A stretch of 64,000 nt of DNA from Bin87 sp963666865 (GTDB lineage: Bacteria > Chloroflexota > Dehalococcoidia > Lucifugimonadales > UBA3495): positions 2,356,001 through 2,420,000 of the forward strand of contig OY763072.1 in assembly GCA_963666865.1 (NCBI GenBank), in the 5' to 3' direction. The notes under the pieces are model-generated. The model saw nothing but the letters and a program-made list of their open reading frames with translations, was not told the origin of the DNA and ran no database searches. The position numbers were made by a program, and so were the translations under genes. This document shows, piece by piece, positions 52,699 through 61,251 of the stretch. Position 1 is the first letter of the stretch. Each line of letters opens with the position of its first letter.

Positions 52699-53256
52699 AT
52701 GACCACCGCACGCAAGTTAATCACCGCCGACGAATTTCTGGCAATGCCCAAGGTGGACGGCAAGAAGTACGAATTGGTCCGAGGAGTGTTGGTTGATAAA
52801 GTGGGTACCGGATATCCCCACAGCGTGGTCGTGGTTATGATAGCCACGGTGCTGAATCTCTTCGCAGGCCCTCGCAACTTCGGCGTAGTTGTCGCTGGCG
52901 AACCCGGCTATTTGCTGGAAATAGGCCCAGATACCGTGCGCTGTCCCGATGTAGCTTGGGTTGCGCCCGAGCGGATTCCCGAGGGTTTTCAAGGTTTTCC
53001 CAATCTGGTTCCCGATTTGGTGGTGGAAGTGAAATCGCCCAGCAACTCCTACCCGGAAATGCAGCGTCGAGCGGAAATGTGGCTCGGCTTTGGCGCCCGC
53101 CAGGTCTGGACGGCAGACCCCGACCATGCCACCATCACTCGACGCGCCCCCGGCGAGGAGCCGGTTGTTCTGGGCGAGGATGACACCATCGACGGCGGGG
53201 ACCTGCTCCCCGATTTCACCGCTCCGGTCTGGAGCCTGTTTCGCTGGCAGAGGTAA
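52699..53256 (+). CDS. Uma2 family endonuclease-like protein
   Basis: A 185-residue Uma2 protein. Motifs: ITADEFLAMP, YELVRGVLV, catalytic Asp in RCPDVAWV, Glu in DLVVEVKSP and downstream RRAEMWLGFGARQVW; the catalytic Lys of the DREAK motif is not obvious (QRRAE here). The ATG at 52699 is preferred; a GTG 12 nt earlier overlaps the ribosome site. Five nt later an M42 peptidase starts. Confidence 0.85.
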   Translation: MTTARKLITADEFLAMPKVDGKKYELVRGVLVDKVGTGYPHSVVVVMIATVLNLFAGPRNFGVVVAGEPGYLLEIGPDTVRCPDVAWVAPERIPEGFQGFPNLVPDLVVEVKSPSNSYPEMQRRAEMWLGFGARQVWTADPDHATITRRAPGEEPVVLGEDDTIDGGDLLPDFTAPVWSLFRWQR

Positions 53257-53261
53257 TCACC

Positions 53262-54380
53262 ATGACCACCACAACCTCGTCTGATACCGACGACCTCGCG
53301 CTGGACTTCCTCGCCTGCCTGGGAGCGCAGCCCGCCGTTGCCTTCCACGAAAACGGAGTAGCCACCGCCGTGCGCGGAGCGTTGACCGAGATCGGCGTCA
53401 CATGGCGCACCGATAATTTCGGCAACATCATCGCCTCCGTGGCTGGAACGGATTCCTCCCGTCACCCGCCCATCGCCTTCATGGCGCACATGGACCATCC
53501 GGGTTTCGAGATAGTGGGCCGTGACGGCGACTACCTGATTGGCCAGGCCCTGGGCGGCGTCCCTCCGGGATCCTTTGTCGCCGGAGTCCCGTTGCACATA
53601 CTCCTCCCCGGTGGCCGGCGTATCCCCGCCGAAACCGTCGGACCCCACGGCGACGAGCGAGAACGACAAGCAACGATCCAGGTTTCCGGCGCTCCGGGCG
53701 GAGACATCCCGATACCGTCCGCCGCCGTTTTCGACCTGCCAGATTTCAGCATCGAGGATGACCATATCGTAATGCGGGCCGCCGACGACCTCGCCGGCGG
53801 CGGTTGCATCCTGACCGCCCTGTCGGCCTTGCGTGACGAACCGCCGGCCGGCGACGTGTACGGCGTGTTCACCCGCGCTGAGGAGGTCGGGCTGGTTGGC
53901 GCCCGCCTGCTCGCCGAGGCGCGAACGCTGCCGGCGGATACGCTGGTCGTGTCCCTGGAATCCTCCCGGACCTTGCCCGGCGCGGAAATCGGCGGTGGCC
54001 CGGTGATACGTGTGGGCGACGCCGGCAGCACCTTCAACTCCGACGCCGAATCGGCGCTGATCCGGGCGCGGGAGATGCTGACGGCGCGAAATGCCGACTT
54101 CCGCTGCCAACGTCAGTTGATGAGCGGCGGCGTGTGCGAGGCCAGCGCGTTCATGGCCTACGGTTACCGCTCCACCGGCGTCGCCTTTCCCCTGGGCAAC
54201 TATCACAACGGCGCCCCGGACGGCTCCATCGCCGCCGAGTACATTCACCGCGACGATTACCTGAACGGAGCTGCCCTGATCACCGAAGCTGCTCGGCAGG
54301 TTCCCAACCGCTGGGATACCGCGTTCAGCCGCCGGATCCGGCAGGTGCCCGACGGGATGCGCGCCCGGCTGGGCGGGTGA
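53262..54380 (+). CDS. M42/M20-type metallopeptidase
   Basis: A 372-residue di-zinc aminopeptidase-like protein. Metal ligands: His in FMAHMDHPG (about 69), Asp in MRAADDLAGG (about 174), Glu-Glu in TRAEEVGLVG (about 208, general base and ligand), Glu in SLES and His in EYIHRDD near the C-terminus. Cytoplasmic. Overlap with the Uma2 transcript is likely. Substrate: small peptides, by family. Confidence 0.9.
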   Translation: MTTTTSSDTDDLALDFLACLGAQPAVAFHENGVATAVRGALTEIGVTWRTDNFGNIIASVAGTDSSRHPPIAFMAHMDHPGFEIVGRDGDYLIGQALGGVPPGSFVAGVPLHILLPGGRRIPAETVGPHGDERERQATIQVSGAPGGDIPIPSAAVFDLPDFSIEDDHIVMRAADDLAGGGCILTALSALRDEPPAGDVYGVFTRAEEVGLVGARLLAEARTLPADTLVVSLESSRTLPGAEIGGGPVIRVGDAGSTFNSDAESALIRAREMLTARNADFRCQRQLMSGGVCEASAFMAYGYRSTGVAFPLGNYHNGAPDGSIAAEYIHRDDYLNGAALITEAARQVPNRWDTAFSRRIRQVPDGMRARLGG

Positions 54381-54443
54381 GAGCCGAGCGCGCCAACACC
54401 GCTACTCGTTAACGATATCTGGAGTTAAACAGGAGGTACGCCA

Positions 54444-55319
54444 ATGCCTGATTTCAACACTGGAACCGTCAACGCAAACGGGATCAACTTCCATTACCTG
54501 GAAATGGGCGAGGGCCCGTTGGCCATTTGTCTCCACGGGTTTCCTGACCACGCATATTCCTTCCGCCACCTGCTGCCCGACCTGGCCGCTGCCGGCTTTC
54601 GGGCCATCGCGCCTTTCATGCGTGGCTACGCCCCCACCGAAGCCCCGGACGACGGACGCTACCACTCCGCCCTGATGGCTCGCGACGCCGTGGAACTGAT
54701 CGGCGCGTTGGGAGCGGACCGGGCCTACCTCATCGGCAACGACTGGGGCGCCGGCGCTGTCGTTGGGGCCACCGCCTTGGCCCCCGAAAAGGTCATCAAG
54801 CTGGTCACGATTGCATCCGGAAGAGTTGATCGCGAGCTGTCCATGAACTTCCAGTACCTTCAGGGCACTTGGCACGGTTTCTTTTTCCAAATGCCCCATG
54901 CGGAGGAGGTTGTGGCCCACAACGATTACGCCTTTGTCGAGGAATGGTGGCGTTGGGCGTCGCCCGAGTGGGACATCCCGGCGGAAGCCTTGGAGAGCAT
55001 CCGGTCAACCTTCCGCAAGCCCGGCGTGGTGCAGGCCGCCTTGGGCTACTACCGCGCCCGCTACGACGCTTCCCAGGTGGATGACCAGGTCCGGGCGGAC
55101 CAGGCCGTCATCGCAGCCGGCCCTATCAAGGTGCCGACCCTTGCGCTGCACGGTGCCCGCGACCGACCCAAACGGCTGGAGTCCTTCCTGAGTTCAGGCA
55201 TGTACTCCTACTTCGCCGGCGGCCTTGAAAAGGTCATCATTCCCGGCACAGGCCACTTCATGCACCAGGAACGGCCCGAAGAAGTCAACCCGAAAATCCT
55301 GAAGTTCCTGACGCGCTGA
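54444..55319 (+). CDS. Alpha/beta hydrolase, epoxide hydrolase-like
   Basis: A 291-residue alpha/beta hydrolase. The oxyanion segment HGFPD, nucleophile Asp100 in GNDWGAG, acid Asp in ALHGARDRPK and His in GTGHFMHQE form a triad with an Asp nucleophile, which fits epoxide hydrolases or haloalkane dehalogenases. AGGAGG precedes the ATG. A family A palindrome follows. Confidence 0.9.
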   Translation: MPDFNTGTVNANGINFHYLEMGEGPLAICLHGFPDHAYSFRHLLPDLAAAGFRAIAPFMRGYAPTEAPDDGRYHSALMARDAVELIGALGADRAYLIGNDWGAGAVVGATALAPEKVIKLVTIASGRVDRELSMNFQYLQGTWHGFFFQMPHAEEVVAHNDYAFVEEWWRWASPEWDIPAEALESIRSTFRKPGVVQAALGYYRARYDASQVDDQVRADQAVIAAGPIKVPTLALHGARDRPKRLESFLSSGMYSYFAGGLEKVIIPGTGHFMHQERPEEVNPKILKFLTR

Positions 55320-55333
55320 ACCTGGGCATCAAC

Positions 55334-55361
55334 GTAGGGGCGAATAATTATTCGCCCCTAC
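55334..55361. repeat. 28-bp palindrome, family A, core AATAATTATT
   Basis: Perfect palindrome, third identical copy. It lies between two convergent hydrolase genes. Confidence 0.95.
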
Positions 55362-55388
55362 AACGCGCCGATCTATCTCACGTGCCGG

Positions 55389-56537
55389 TTAGCTCCTGAA
55401 AGGTCGGAAAAACTCCCGGATCTCGTGCGCCAGCAATTCCGGTTCTTCCAAAGCGGCGAAGTGTCCGCCCCGGGGCATCTCCTCCCAGCGGCGCACGTCC
55501 CAGGACCGCTCGGCCCATTCACGAGGGGGTTTGGCAATCTCCTGGGGGAACAACGCCATGCCCGCCGGCGTGGGGACCTTCTCGCCTTCTGCCATTTCCC
55601 ACAGCGTGCTCTGGTTCTCCTTATACATCCGCACCGACGAGCCGATGGTCCCGGTAACCCAGTAGATGGTGATGTTGGTCAGCAGTTCGTCCTTGGTATA
55701 GCGGCTCTCCACGTCGCCGTTGCAATCGCTCCAGGTGCGGTACTTTTCCACGATCCAGGCGGCCAGCCCGACCGGCGAGTCGTTGAGGCCGTAGGACAGC
55801 GTTTGCGGCTTGGTGCCCTGGATGTGGCTGTACCCGCCCTCCGCCTGCTGCCAGCGCTCCCGCTGGTTCGAGTGGGCCTGCTCCGCCTCCGTGAGCGGAC
55901 GCGAACCGGGTCCAAGATACGGCGTGGGGCGCGTAATCGAAGTCAAATGGACTCCGATCATCTTGTCAGCATGGGCGTAACCCAGGCGCGAGGTTACGCC
56001 GGCCCCGATGTCGCCGCCATGCGCGGCAAACCTGGGATAGCCCAAATTCTCCGTCATCATCTTCGCCCACAGGTCGGCCACCTTCTGCACCTGCATTCCC
56101 GGTTCCTGGGAGGCCTGCGAAAAGCCGAAGCCGGGCAGGGACGGCGCCACCACGTCAAAGGAGTCCGCCGGGTCAGCCCCGTGGCCGCCCGGGTCTGCCA
56201 GCAGGGGGATGATCTTCGTCATCTCAAAGATGCTGCTGGGCCAACCGTGGGTGATGACCAGCGGCATCGGGTTGGGCCCCGTGCCGCTTTCCCGAATGAA
56301 GTGAATGTTCAGACCGTCCACTTCGGACTTGAAGTGGTGGAAGCCGTTGAGTTTCCGTTCCTGCTCCCGCCAGTCGAAATCGTTGGCCCAATACGCGACC
56401 AGTTCCTTGATGTAATCCAGGTTGGAGCCGTATTCCCAGCCTGTCCCCGGCATCTCGTCCGGCCATCGGGTGTGCCGCAACCGTTGGCGCAGGTCGTCTA
56501 GTACCTCGTCACTGATGGCTATCTCAAAGGGATCCAT
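55389..56537 (-). CDS. Epoxide hydrolase with EHN domain
   Basis: A 382-residue enzyme of the microsomal-type epoxide hydrolase family. The N-terminal EHN domain (about 1-110) contains FEIAISDEVLDDLRQRL and TRWPDE; HGWPSSIFE is the oxyanion segment, Asp176 in GGDIGAG the nucleophile, His in GGHFAALEEP the base. A cap Tyr is likely in the YSHIQGTKP region. It opens epoxides to diols. Downstream of the amidohydrolase at 56609 on the same strand, separated by a palindrome. Confidence 0.92.
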   Translation of the reverse strand: MDPFEIAISDEVLDDLRQRLRHTRWPDEMPGTGWEYGSNLDYIKELVAYWANDFDWREQERKLNGFHHFKSEVDGLNIHFIRESGTGPNPMPLVITHGWPSSIFEMTKIIPLLADPGGHGADPADSFDVVAPSLPGFGFSQASQEPGMQVQKVADLWAKMMTENLGYPRFAAHGGDIGAGVTSRLGYAHADKMIGVHLTSITRPTPYLGPGSRPLTEAEQAHSNQRERWQQAEGGYSHIQGTKPQTLSYGLNDSPVGLAAWIVEKYRTWSDCNGDVESRYTKDELLTNITIYWVTGTIGSSVRMYKENQSTLWEMAEGEKVPTPAGMALFPQEIAKPPREWAERSWDVRRWEEMPRGGHFAALEEPELLAHEIREFFRPFRS

Positions 56538-56553
56538 GGAGTCCTCCTGCGGT

Positions 56554-56581
56554 GTAGGGGCGACGCATGCGTCGCCCCTAC
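56554..56581. repeat. 28-bp palindrome, family A, core ACGCATGCGT
   Basis: Perfect 28-bp palindrome with a core unlike any other copy. It is between the amidohydrolase and the epoxide hydrolase and may trim their joint transcript. Confidence 0.95.
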
Positions 56582-56608
56582 GGGTTCGTTCTGCAACCGT
56601 GGGCGGGG

Positions 56609-57625
56609 TTATACCTCAATCCGGTACACGCGCGCGGCGGTGTTGTGGAAAGCCGCCGCCCGCTCCATCTCCGAGTACCCTTGCGAAAGCCGCTTGAAGG
56701 CGTTGTACATGACGTGGTACGAGAAGGAAACCTTGTCCACCGGGAAGTTGCTCTCAAACATGCAACGGTCAGGTCCGAACTGGTCCAGGCAGTGCCGCAT
56801 CCAGTCCCCAACGGAATCGGCCAGCTCCTCCGATCCAATTGGCGTCTCCCGCGTGTGCCAGTCAAAACCGATGCGCGGCATCCCAATCCCGCCCAGCTTC
56901 ATCACGATGTTTGGGGTATTAGCCACGGCTTCAATTCCGGCGCGCCACTGCGGGATAACTTCGTCGTCCCGGTTGGCGTAAGGGCCGGTTCGCATCATGC
57001 CGCCGATGTGGTTCAGAACGATGCTGAGATCCGGGACCTGGCGCGCGAATGCGGCCAATTCCGGCAACTGCGGGAAAAACACTGATGTTTCCAGTACCAG
57101 GCCCATATCCTGCATCACGCGCGCGCCGGCGAGATAGTCGTCCCTTTGCAGGCAGCCTTCCACCTCCCGGTTCTCCACGTCCGGGTGCGGATCCCATCCT
57201 ACCGAATGGCGGATGCCTCGAAAACGATTGGGGCTGGCCGCCTGCAACGCCTCCAACACCGGCCGCACGGCATCGCCCATTTTCAGGTCCGCGCGCCCAA
57301 TGATGGCGGCGGCGGCCCGGCCCTCGCCGTAGCGTCCGGTCGCGCTTTCGTCCGCGATGCGCTGGACGAACTCCACCTCACCCACGGAGCGCAGTTCCTC
57401 CGGCCCATCGGTCCGGTATTCGGAACGGGCTTCCACAAACACGGTGGAACGCACGTTGTGGCCGCTGTTGATGTCGGCGGTCAGGTCGGGGAGCAGGTAT
57501 TGCTGGTAGTCCTCCGGCTCCGGGCGTTGTACCCAGAAGTGATGGTGGGGGTCACAGATGGGCAACTCTGGTTCCAGGATCGGTTCCGTCGTCAACGCCA
57601 GCCATTCGTTGCCACTTGGCGGCAT
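56609..57625 (-). CDS. Amidohydrolase 2-family protein
   Basis: A 338-residue TIM-barrel hydrolase (COG3618-like). The metal-binding ICDPHHHFW (about 24-32) starts the barrel, HSVGWDPHP and LNHIGG contribute further His ligands, and FESNFPVDK near the end is the conserved Asp-equivalent region. Family members hydrolyse lactones or decarboxylate. It is likely cotranscribed with the epoxide hydrolase. Confidence 0.88.
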   Translation of the reverse strand: MPPSGNEWLALTTEPILEPELPICDPHHHFWVQRPEPEDYQQYLLPDLTADINSGHNVRSTVFVEARSEYRTDGPEELRSVGEVEFVQRIADESATGRYGEGRAAAAIIGRADLKMGDAVRPVLEALQAASPNRFRGIRHSVGWDPHPDVENREVEGCLQRDDYLAGARVMQDMGLVLETSVFFPQLPELAAFARQVPDLSIVLNHIGGMMRTGPYANRDDEVIPQWRAGIEAVANTPNIVMKLGGIGMPRIGFDWHTRETPIGSEELADSVGDWMRHCLDQFGPDRCMFESNFPVDKVSFSYHVMYNAFKRLSQGYSEMERAAAFHNTAARVYRIEV

Positions 57626-57745
57626 AATCGCACCTCCGCAAAGAGAGTGGGGGAGGGGTTACGTGTGCCCAATCATAGCACAACGCAAGGGCGGCTCCGG
57701 GCGGTTATCTCCACCGGGAAGGTTCCGACGCTGTGGATGAATCAT

Positions 57746-59065
57746 TTACGCCGGGGCCCGTTGCTCGGCGAGTTCGGGAATCCTCGCGCCGGGGCGGTTA
57801 TCCCCAATGGTCCACACCAGCAGCGCGGAAATTGCCAGCAGTGCAATATTGGACCAGATGGCGATTTCGTAGTTGCCTCTCTGGTCAAACATGAACCCGG
57901 CCAGCGCCGATCCTATCCCGGAGCCGATGGGCATTACGGCGAACATCGTCCCGTAAATCCGCCCCAGATTCGCCGTGCCGAAGCCGTCCGAGGTGTAGGC
58001 CGCCGTGATACCAACCACCGCATTCCACGAAAATCCCACCAGCACCATTCCTGCCACCAGCGGAGCAACCCCCAACGGCGGCAGTCCCAGAAAAGGAATC
58101 CCCATGGACAGCAGCACGATGACGAAACCCGCCATACGCAGTTGGTAGGACGCCGCCAGCAGCCGTCGTCTTCCATACTGGTCAGACAGATGCCCCAGCA
58201 GCAGCGCACCCACGATAGCGGTGGCGCCGATCAGGCTGAAGGCCCCCGCTCCCACCAGCGGCGAGAAACCCAGATCGCGGGCGTAGGTCACAAAATGAGC
58301 ATTCACGAAGCTCATCGAGTACCCTCAAACAAAATAGCCAAACGTCAACCGATAGAAGAAACCGGAACGCAGGGCTTGACCAAAGGTGGCGTTGCCTTGC
58401 GCGAATCCGGGTCCGTGGGAACCGCCGGCGCTCGGTCCCGATGCGGCGTCGGGCGCCTGTCCAAAGGGCAGCAGACCCGCATCCTGAGGCCGGTTTTTGA
58501 TCAGAAACGCCCCCACCGGAAAGACCAATGCCAGCAACAGCAAACCAAGGAACAGATAGGCTTCCCGCCAATCGAGCAGGACCAGGAAAGCCGAGGTGGC
58601 CGGCACCAATAACATCGCCCCCATTGAGCCGGCTCCGCCGGTAATACCCAGCGTTAGGCCGCGCCTCGTCAGGAACCACTGGCTGACTATCTTGGTCAAT
58701 ATCGGCCCGGTCCCCAGGGTGATGCCCGTGCTCATCACGGAGAATACCAGGTACAGCTGCCACAGGCTGTTGACCATGGGCAACAACACCAGCATGAAAC
58801 CCATGATGGCCACGCCGCTCAGCGCCGCCCATTTGGCGTCGTACCGGTCCGCGAGGTAACCGGCCACCGGACGCAACAGCCCTGAGATCATGTAGGTGAT
58901 GCCGAACGCCAGAGACAGGGTGCCCCGACTCCATCCGAACTCCTCGGTCATGGGCTGGAGGAACACGCCGAAGGAGAACTGGCCCCCGGATACCCCAAAT
59001 ACCACCAAGGCGCAGCCGAGAACGACGAACCAGCCGTAGAACGCGTTGCGGAATCCAGCGACCAT
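57746..59065 (-). pseudogene. MFS transporter interrupted by one in-frame TGA
   Basis: A 12-TM MFS (OFA/monocarboxylate-like; FGWSRGTLSLAFGITYM, GYLADRYDAKW). The reading frame runs unbroken from an ATG at 59065 (GGGGGA upstream) to 57746 except for a single TGA at 58325-58327, in TM7 after LTFGYFV. The downstream part (GYSMSFVNAHFVTYARDLG) continues in the same frame. Family members often have Cys or another small residue there, so one base change likely caused it. The two halves may be annotated as separate short genes. It borders the insertion-sequence remnants. Confidence 0.85.
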
Positions 59066-59191
59066 AATGGATCCCCCGTGATTGGTGGTGACCATTTGCC
59101 ATTGTTTGCGGATATTAGCGTCGGGCGGGCGCTATTGTCCACGTCTCTGGCGAATCGCGCCAAGGCTATCACATATGAACTGTTTAACGAC

Positions 59192-59217
59192 CGTCATTCC
59201 GGCGAAAGCCGGAATCC
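59192..59217. repeat. Short hairpin, family B
   Basis: ATTCCGGC-gaaa-GCCGGAAT, identical stem to the copy at 42959. It lies between the broken MFS gene and the IS701-like remnant. Confidence 0.85.
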
Positions 59218-59257
59218 AGGGACGACTCTTGGACGTCGCTAGTATTACAACGACGGG

Positions 59258-60330
59258 TTAGGGAGGGAGGCCGGAAGCATTGCGACCGCGGGCGGCCCGG
59301 CGTTTCTGGTGGGAGCGTCGGGCCCGTTCGTTGCGCTCCTGGATATTTGCCAGACACCCCAGCAGTTCCTCCGGCCCGAACCGCTCTTTGGGCAAAAGCT
59401 CACGCACCACTCGGTATACCTGGGGTCGGGTAATCTGGGGCATCTTTTCCTCCCCAATCCTGTTGCAGGGTCAGCAGGAAGGCCCCGGCCAGCAGGCACA
59501 TGGTGATGTGGTGGTGCCAGCCGGCCCAAAGCCTGCCCCGTGCTTGATACGGGGTGCGGGTCTCGTACTCGTCCAGGCCCACGTCGCTCTTCTCAGTCTC
59601 GTCCGCCTCCGGCGGATCGATGCGCCATCTGGAGCCGCCCACGTAGGCCAGGGTCTCCAGGGTCGCGTCGTCGGGAGCGTTGGACAGGTAGTAGCGGGGT
59701 TTCACTGCCATCCCGGTTTTGGCGATAGATTGCCCAGAGGATTTCACCGGGCTGGCGTCGCTTGGTTGCTCTGACCCCCTGGGCGCTGTAACGGTAGGTG
59801 CGTGGCCCCTGGCTGCCTTCGGCCACCGTGACCTCCCGCCAGTCATCATCAGGCATTGCCGCGGCCCGCTCCAGCATGGTCTGGTCTCCCGTTGCCCGCC
59901 GCACACCGCTCCACATCACTGGTCCATTCCTTGGGCAGATACCGCCGCTTGTCCACCAGCGCTCTGTCCCTGGGGCCCACATGGGCCAGAAACACTCCAG
60001 CCTGACAGTTCGCGATCTTCCCCAACGTCCCGTCCGCCAGAGGCGGACTGCAGCCGGCCAATCACCACATCATCGTCCCAGGGCGATCCCGTTAGAAAGC
60101 GCCGTAGCGCCCGCGACGACGACGCCACCGCCTCCGATAGGTTTTCCGCGTTGCGCCGCTCCTGGGATTGCACCAGCAGGCCCTGCATGCAGATAGTGCC
60201 AGCTCAACTCACCAGGCTGTTTCCGGCCAAAGGCCCGTCCAAAGTAGTCGTGGAAATCCTGGAAGGCTTCGTACACCCGCGCCAGCTCTGCCGCGCATCG
60301 CCCAGCCCTACCTCCCGAAGCCATCGCCAT
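59258..60330 (-). pseudogene. Decayed IS701-family transposase
   Basis: Pieces of one transposase in several frames, in order from 60330: FHDYFGRAFGRKQPGELSWHY, LLVQSQERRNAENLSEAV with SPWDDDVVIGRL, AGVFLAHVGPRDRALVD with RRYLPKEWT, then MLERAAAMPDDDWREVTVAEG, KPRYYLSNAPDDATLETLAYV with ETEKSDVGLDEYE, WAGWHHHITMCLLAGAFLL and a terminal helical piece. These match SRSO17/IS701 DDE transposases. At least four frameshifts make it dead. A palindromic element is inserted near the C-terminal part. Confidence 0.85.
59531..59559. repeat. Short palindrome, family D, inside the dead transposase
   Basis: CCCCGT-gcttgat-ACGGGG with GC flanks. In the transposase frame it encodes TPYQARGR between DEYETR and LWAGWHHH, so it adds residues without breaking that local frame. 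Confidence 0.75.
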
Positions 60331-60479
60331 ATCGCCATCATCCTACCGCACAACCCGTCGTTCTAATACTAGGGAAAGGGGGTGATTGACCCAGCGACAA
60401 CAAACTGATATTGATCAAAATCGCCACGCGCCCAAGGTGGTACATAGTCCTTGGCGATCACTGGCTCAATGTCCGCGGC

Positions 60480-60931
60480 GTTTCACAGAAGGCCGCGGTG
60501 TCCGCCCTCCTGACCAGCTCCACGTAGCCGGCCCTGGATCACCCCATGGTCATCACAAACACCCAAACGCTACGCCGCTTGCCGTCCTCGCTGATGTACG
60601 ACAGGCTCCCCCAATCCACCTGGGCCTGCTCACCGGGAGCCGTCTCAAACCGCATCGTCGCCTCGGGCTGTCGCTGCCGCCGCGGCGACACGTAACCTTT
60701 CAGGATCGAATACCCTCCGTCATAGCCCCGCGCCACCAACTCCCGGTGCAGCACCACGCAGCTTTCCAACCCCTCGGACATCCTGTGACCGATGTAGTCC
60801 GTGTACGCATCCAGCTTCGAAGCCCGCCGCCGCCGCGGTTTCGGCCGCATCGCCTCCGGAGATTTCAGAGCCTGCCCCTGCGGAAGCAGGAGTACCGCTA
60901 GAACCCCTGACAAAATGTCATGCAGATCCAT
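60480..60931 (-). pseudogene. IS21-family IstA transposase fragment
   Basis: The best part reads SKLDAYTDYIGHRMSEGL, VVLHRELVARGYDGGYSILK and RFETAPGEQAQVDWGS, the IstA linker and first catalytic Asp of the rve core. After VFVMTMG a TGA replaces the usual Trp, and the frame continues with SRAGYVELVRRADTAAF before decaying. N-terminal helix-turn-helix and the C-terminal half are missing, as is IstB. Confidence 0.82.
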
Positions 60932-61014
60932 AATCAGGCGGCTAATCTTTCGGTAGGTTCATTCCGCTGAGATACGCTGGCACAGTATTACGCGGAAGTG
61001 GGAGGTCGTGTTCG

Positions 61015-61145
61015 ATGGCGAAACCTTTGGTCAGCGACGAACTATGGGAGATGTATCCGCCTGTGGCGGACTGCTGCCAGCACCCAAGCCCCGACGGTTC
61101 CGCAATCCGGGACGCAAGCCCTTGGACGACTGGAAAGCCCTGACC
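61015..61145 (+). pseudogene. IS5-family transposase N-terminal fragment
   Basis: MAKPLVSDELWEM from the ATG, then after a frameshift LLPAPKPRRFRNPGRKPLDD, the start of an IS5-type transposase. The rest has been lost, giving way to the FN3 gene's 3' end at 61252. Confidence 0.75.
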
Positions 61146-61251
61146 GCTCTTCAACGATGTCGCCGTCTTACCCGCCGCCAACTCGGCGAACAACTTCCGC
61201 CGCCATCCTCCGTCGCCGGCCGCAGCGGTCGGCGCCACCGCGGCCAGCGGG

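Noticed and set aside
5175..56581. CRISPR array from regularly repeated palindromes
   Set aside because: Copies are kilobases apart, lie in different contexts and have no spacers or cas genes.
58325..60520. TGA read as an amino acid (Trp or selenocysteine) because of two in-frame TGAs (MFS gene and IstA fragment)
   Set aside because: TGA is used as a normal stop by many genes here (cobQ, proV-like, gmk-aroA overlap). The IstA copy is a decayed fragment, so nonsense mutation is the simpler view.
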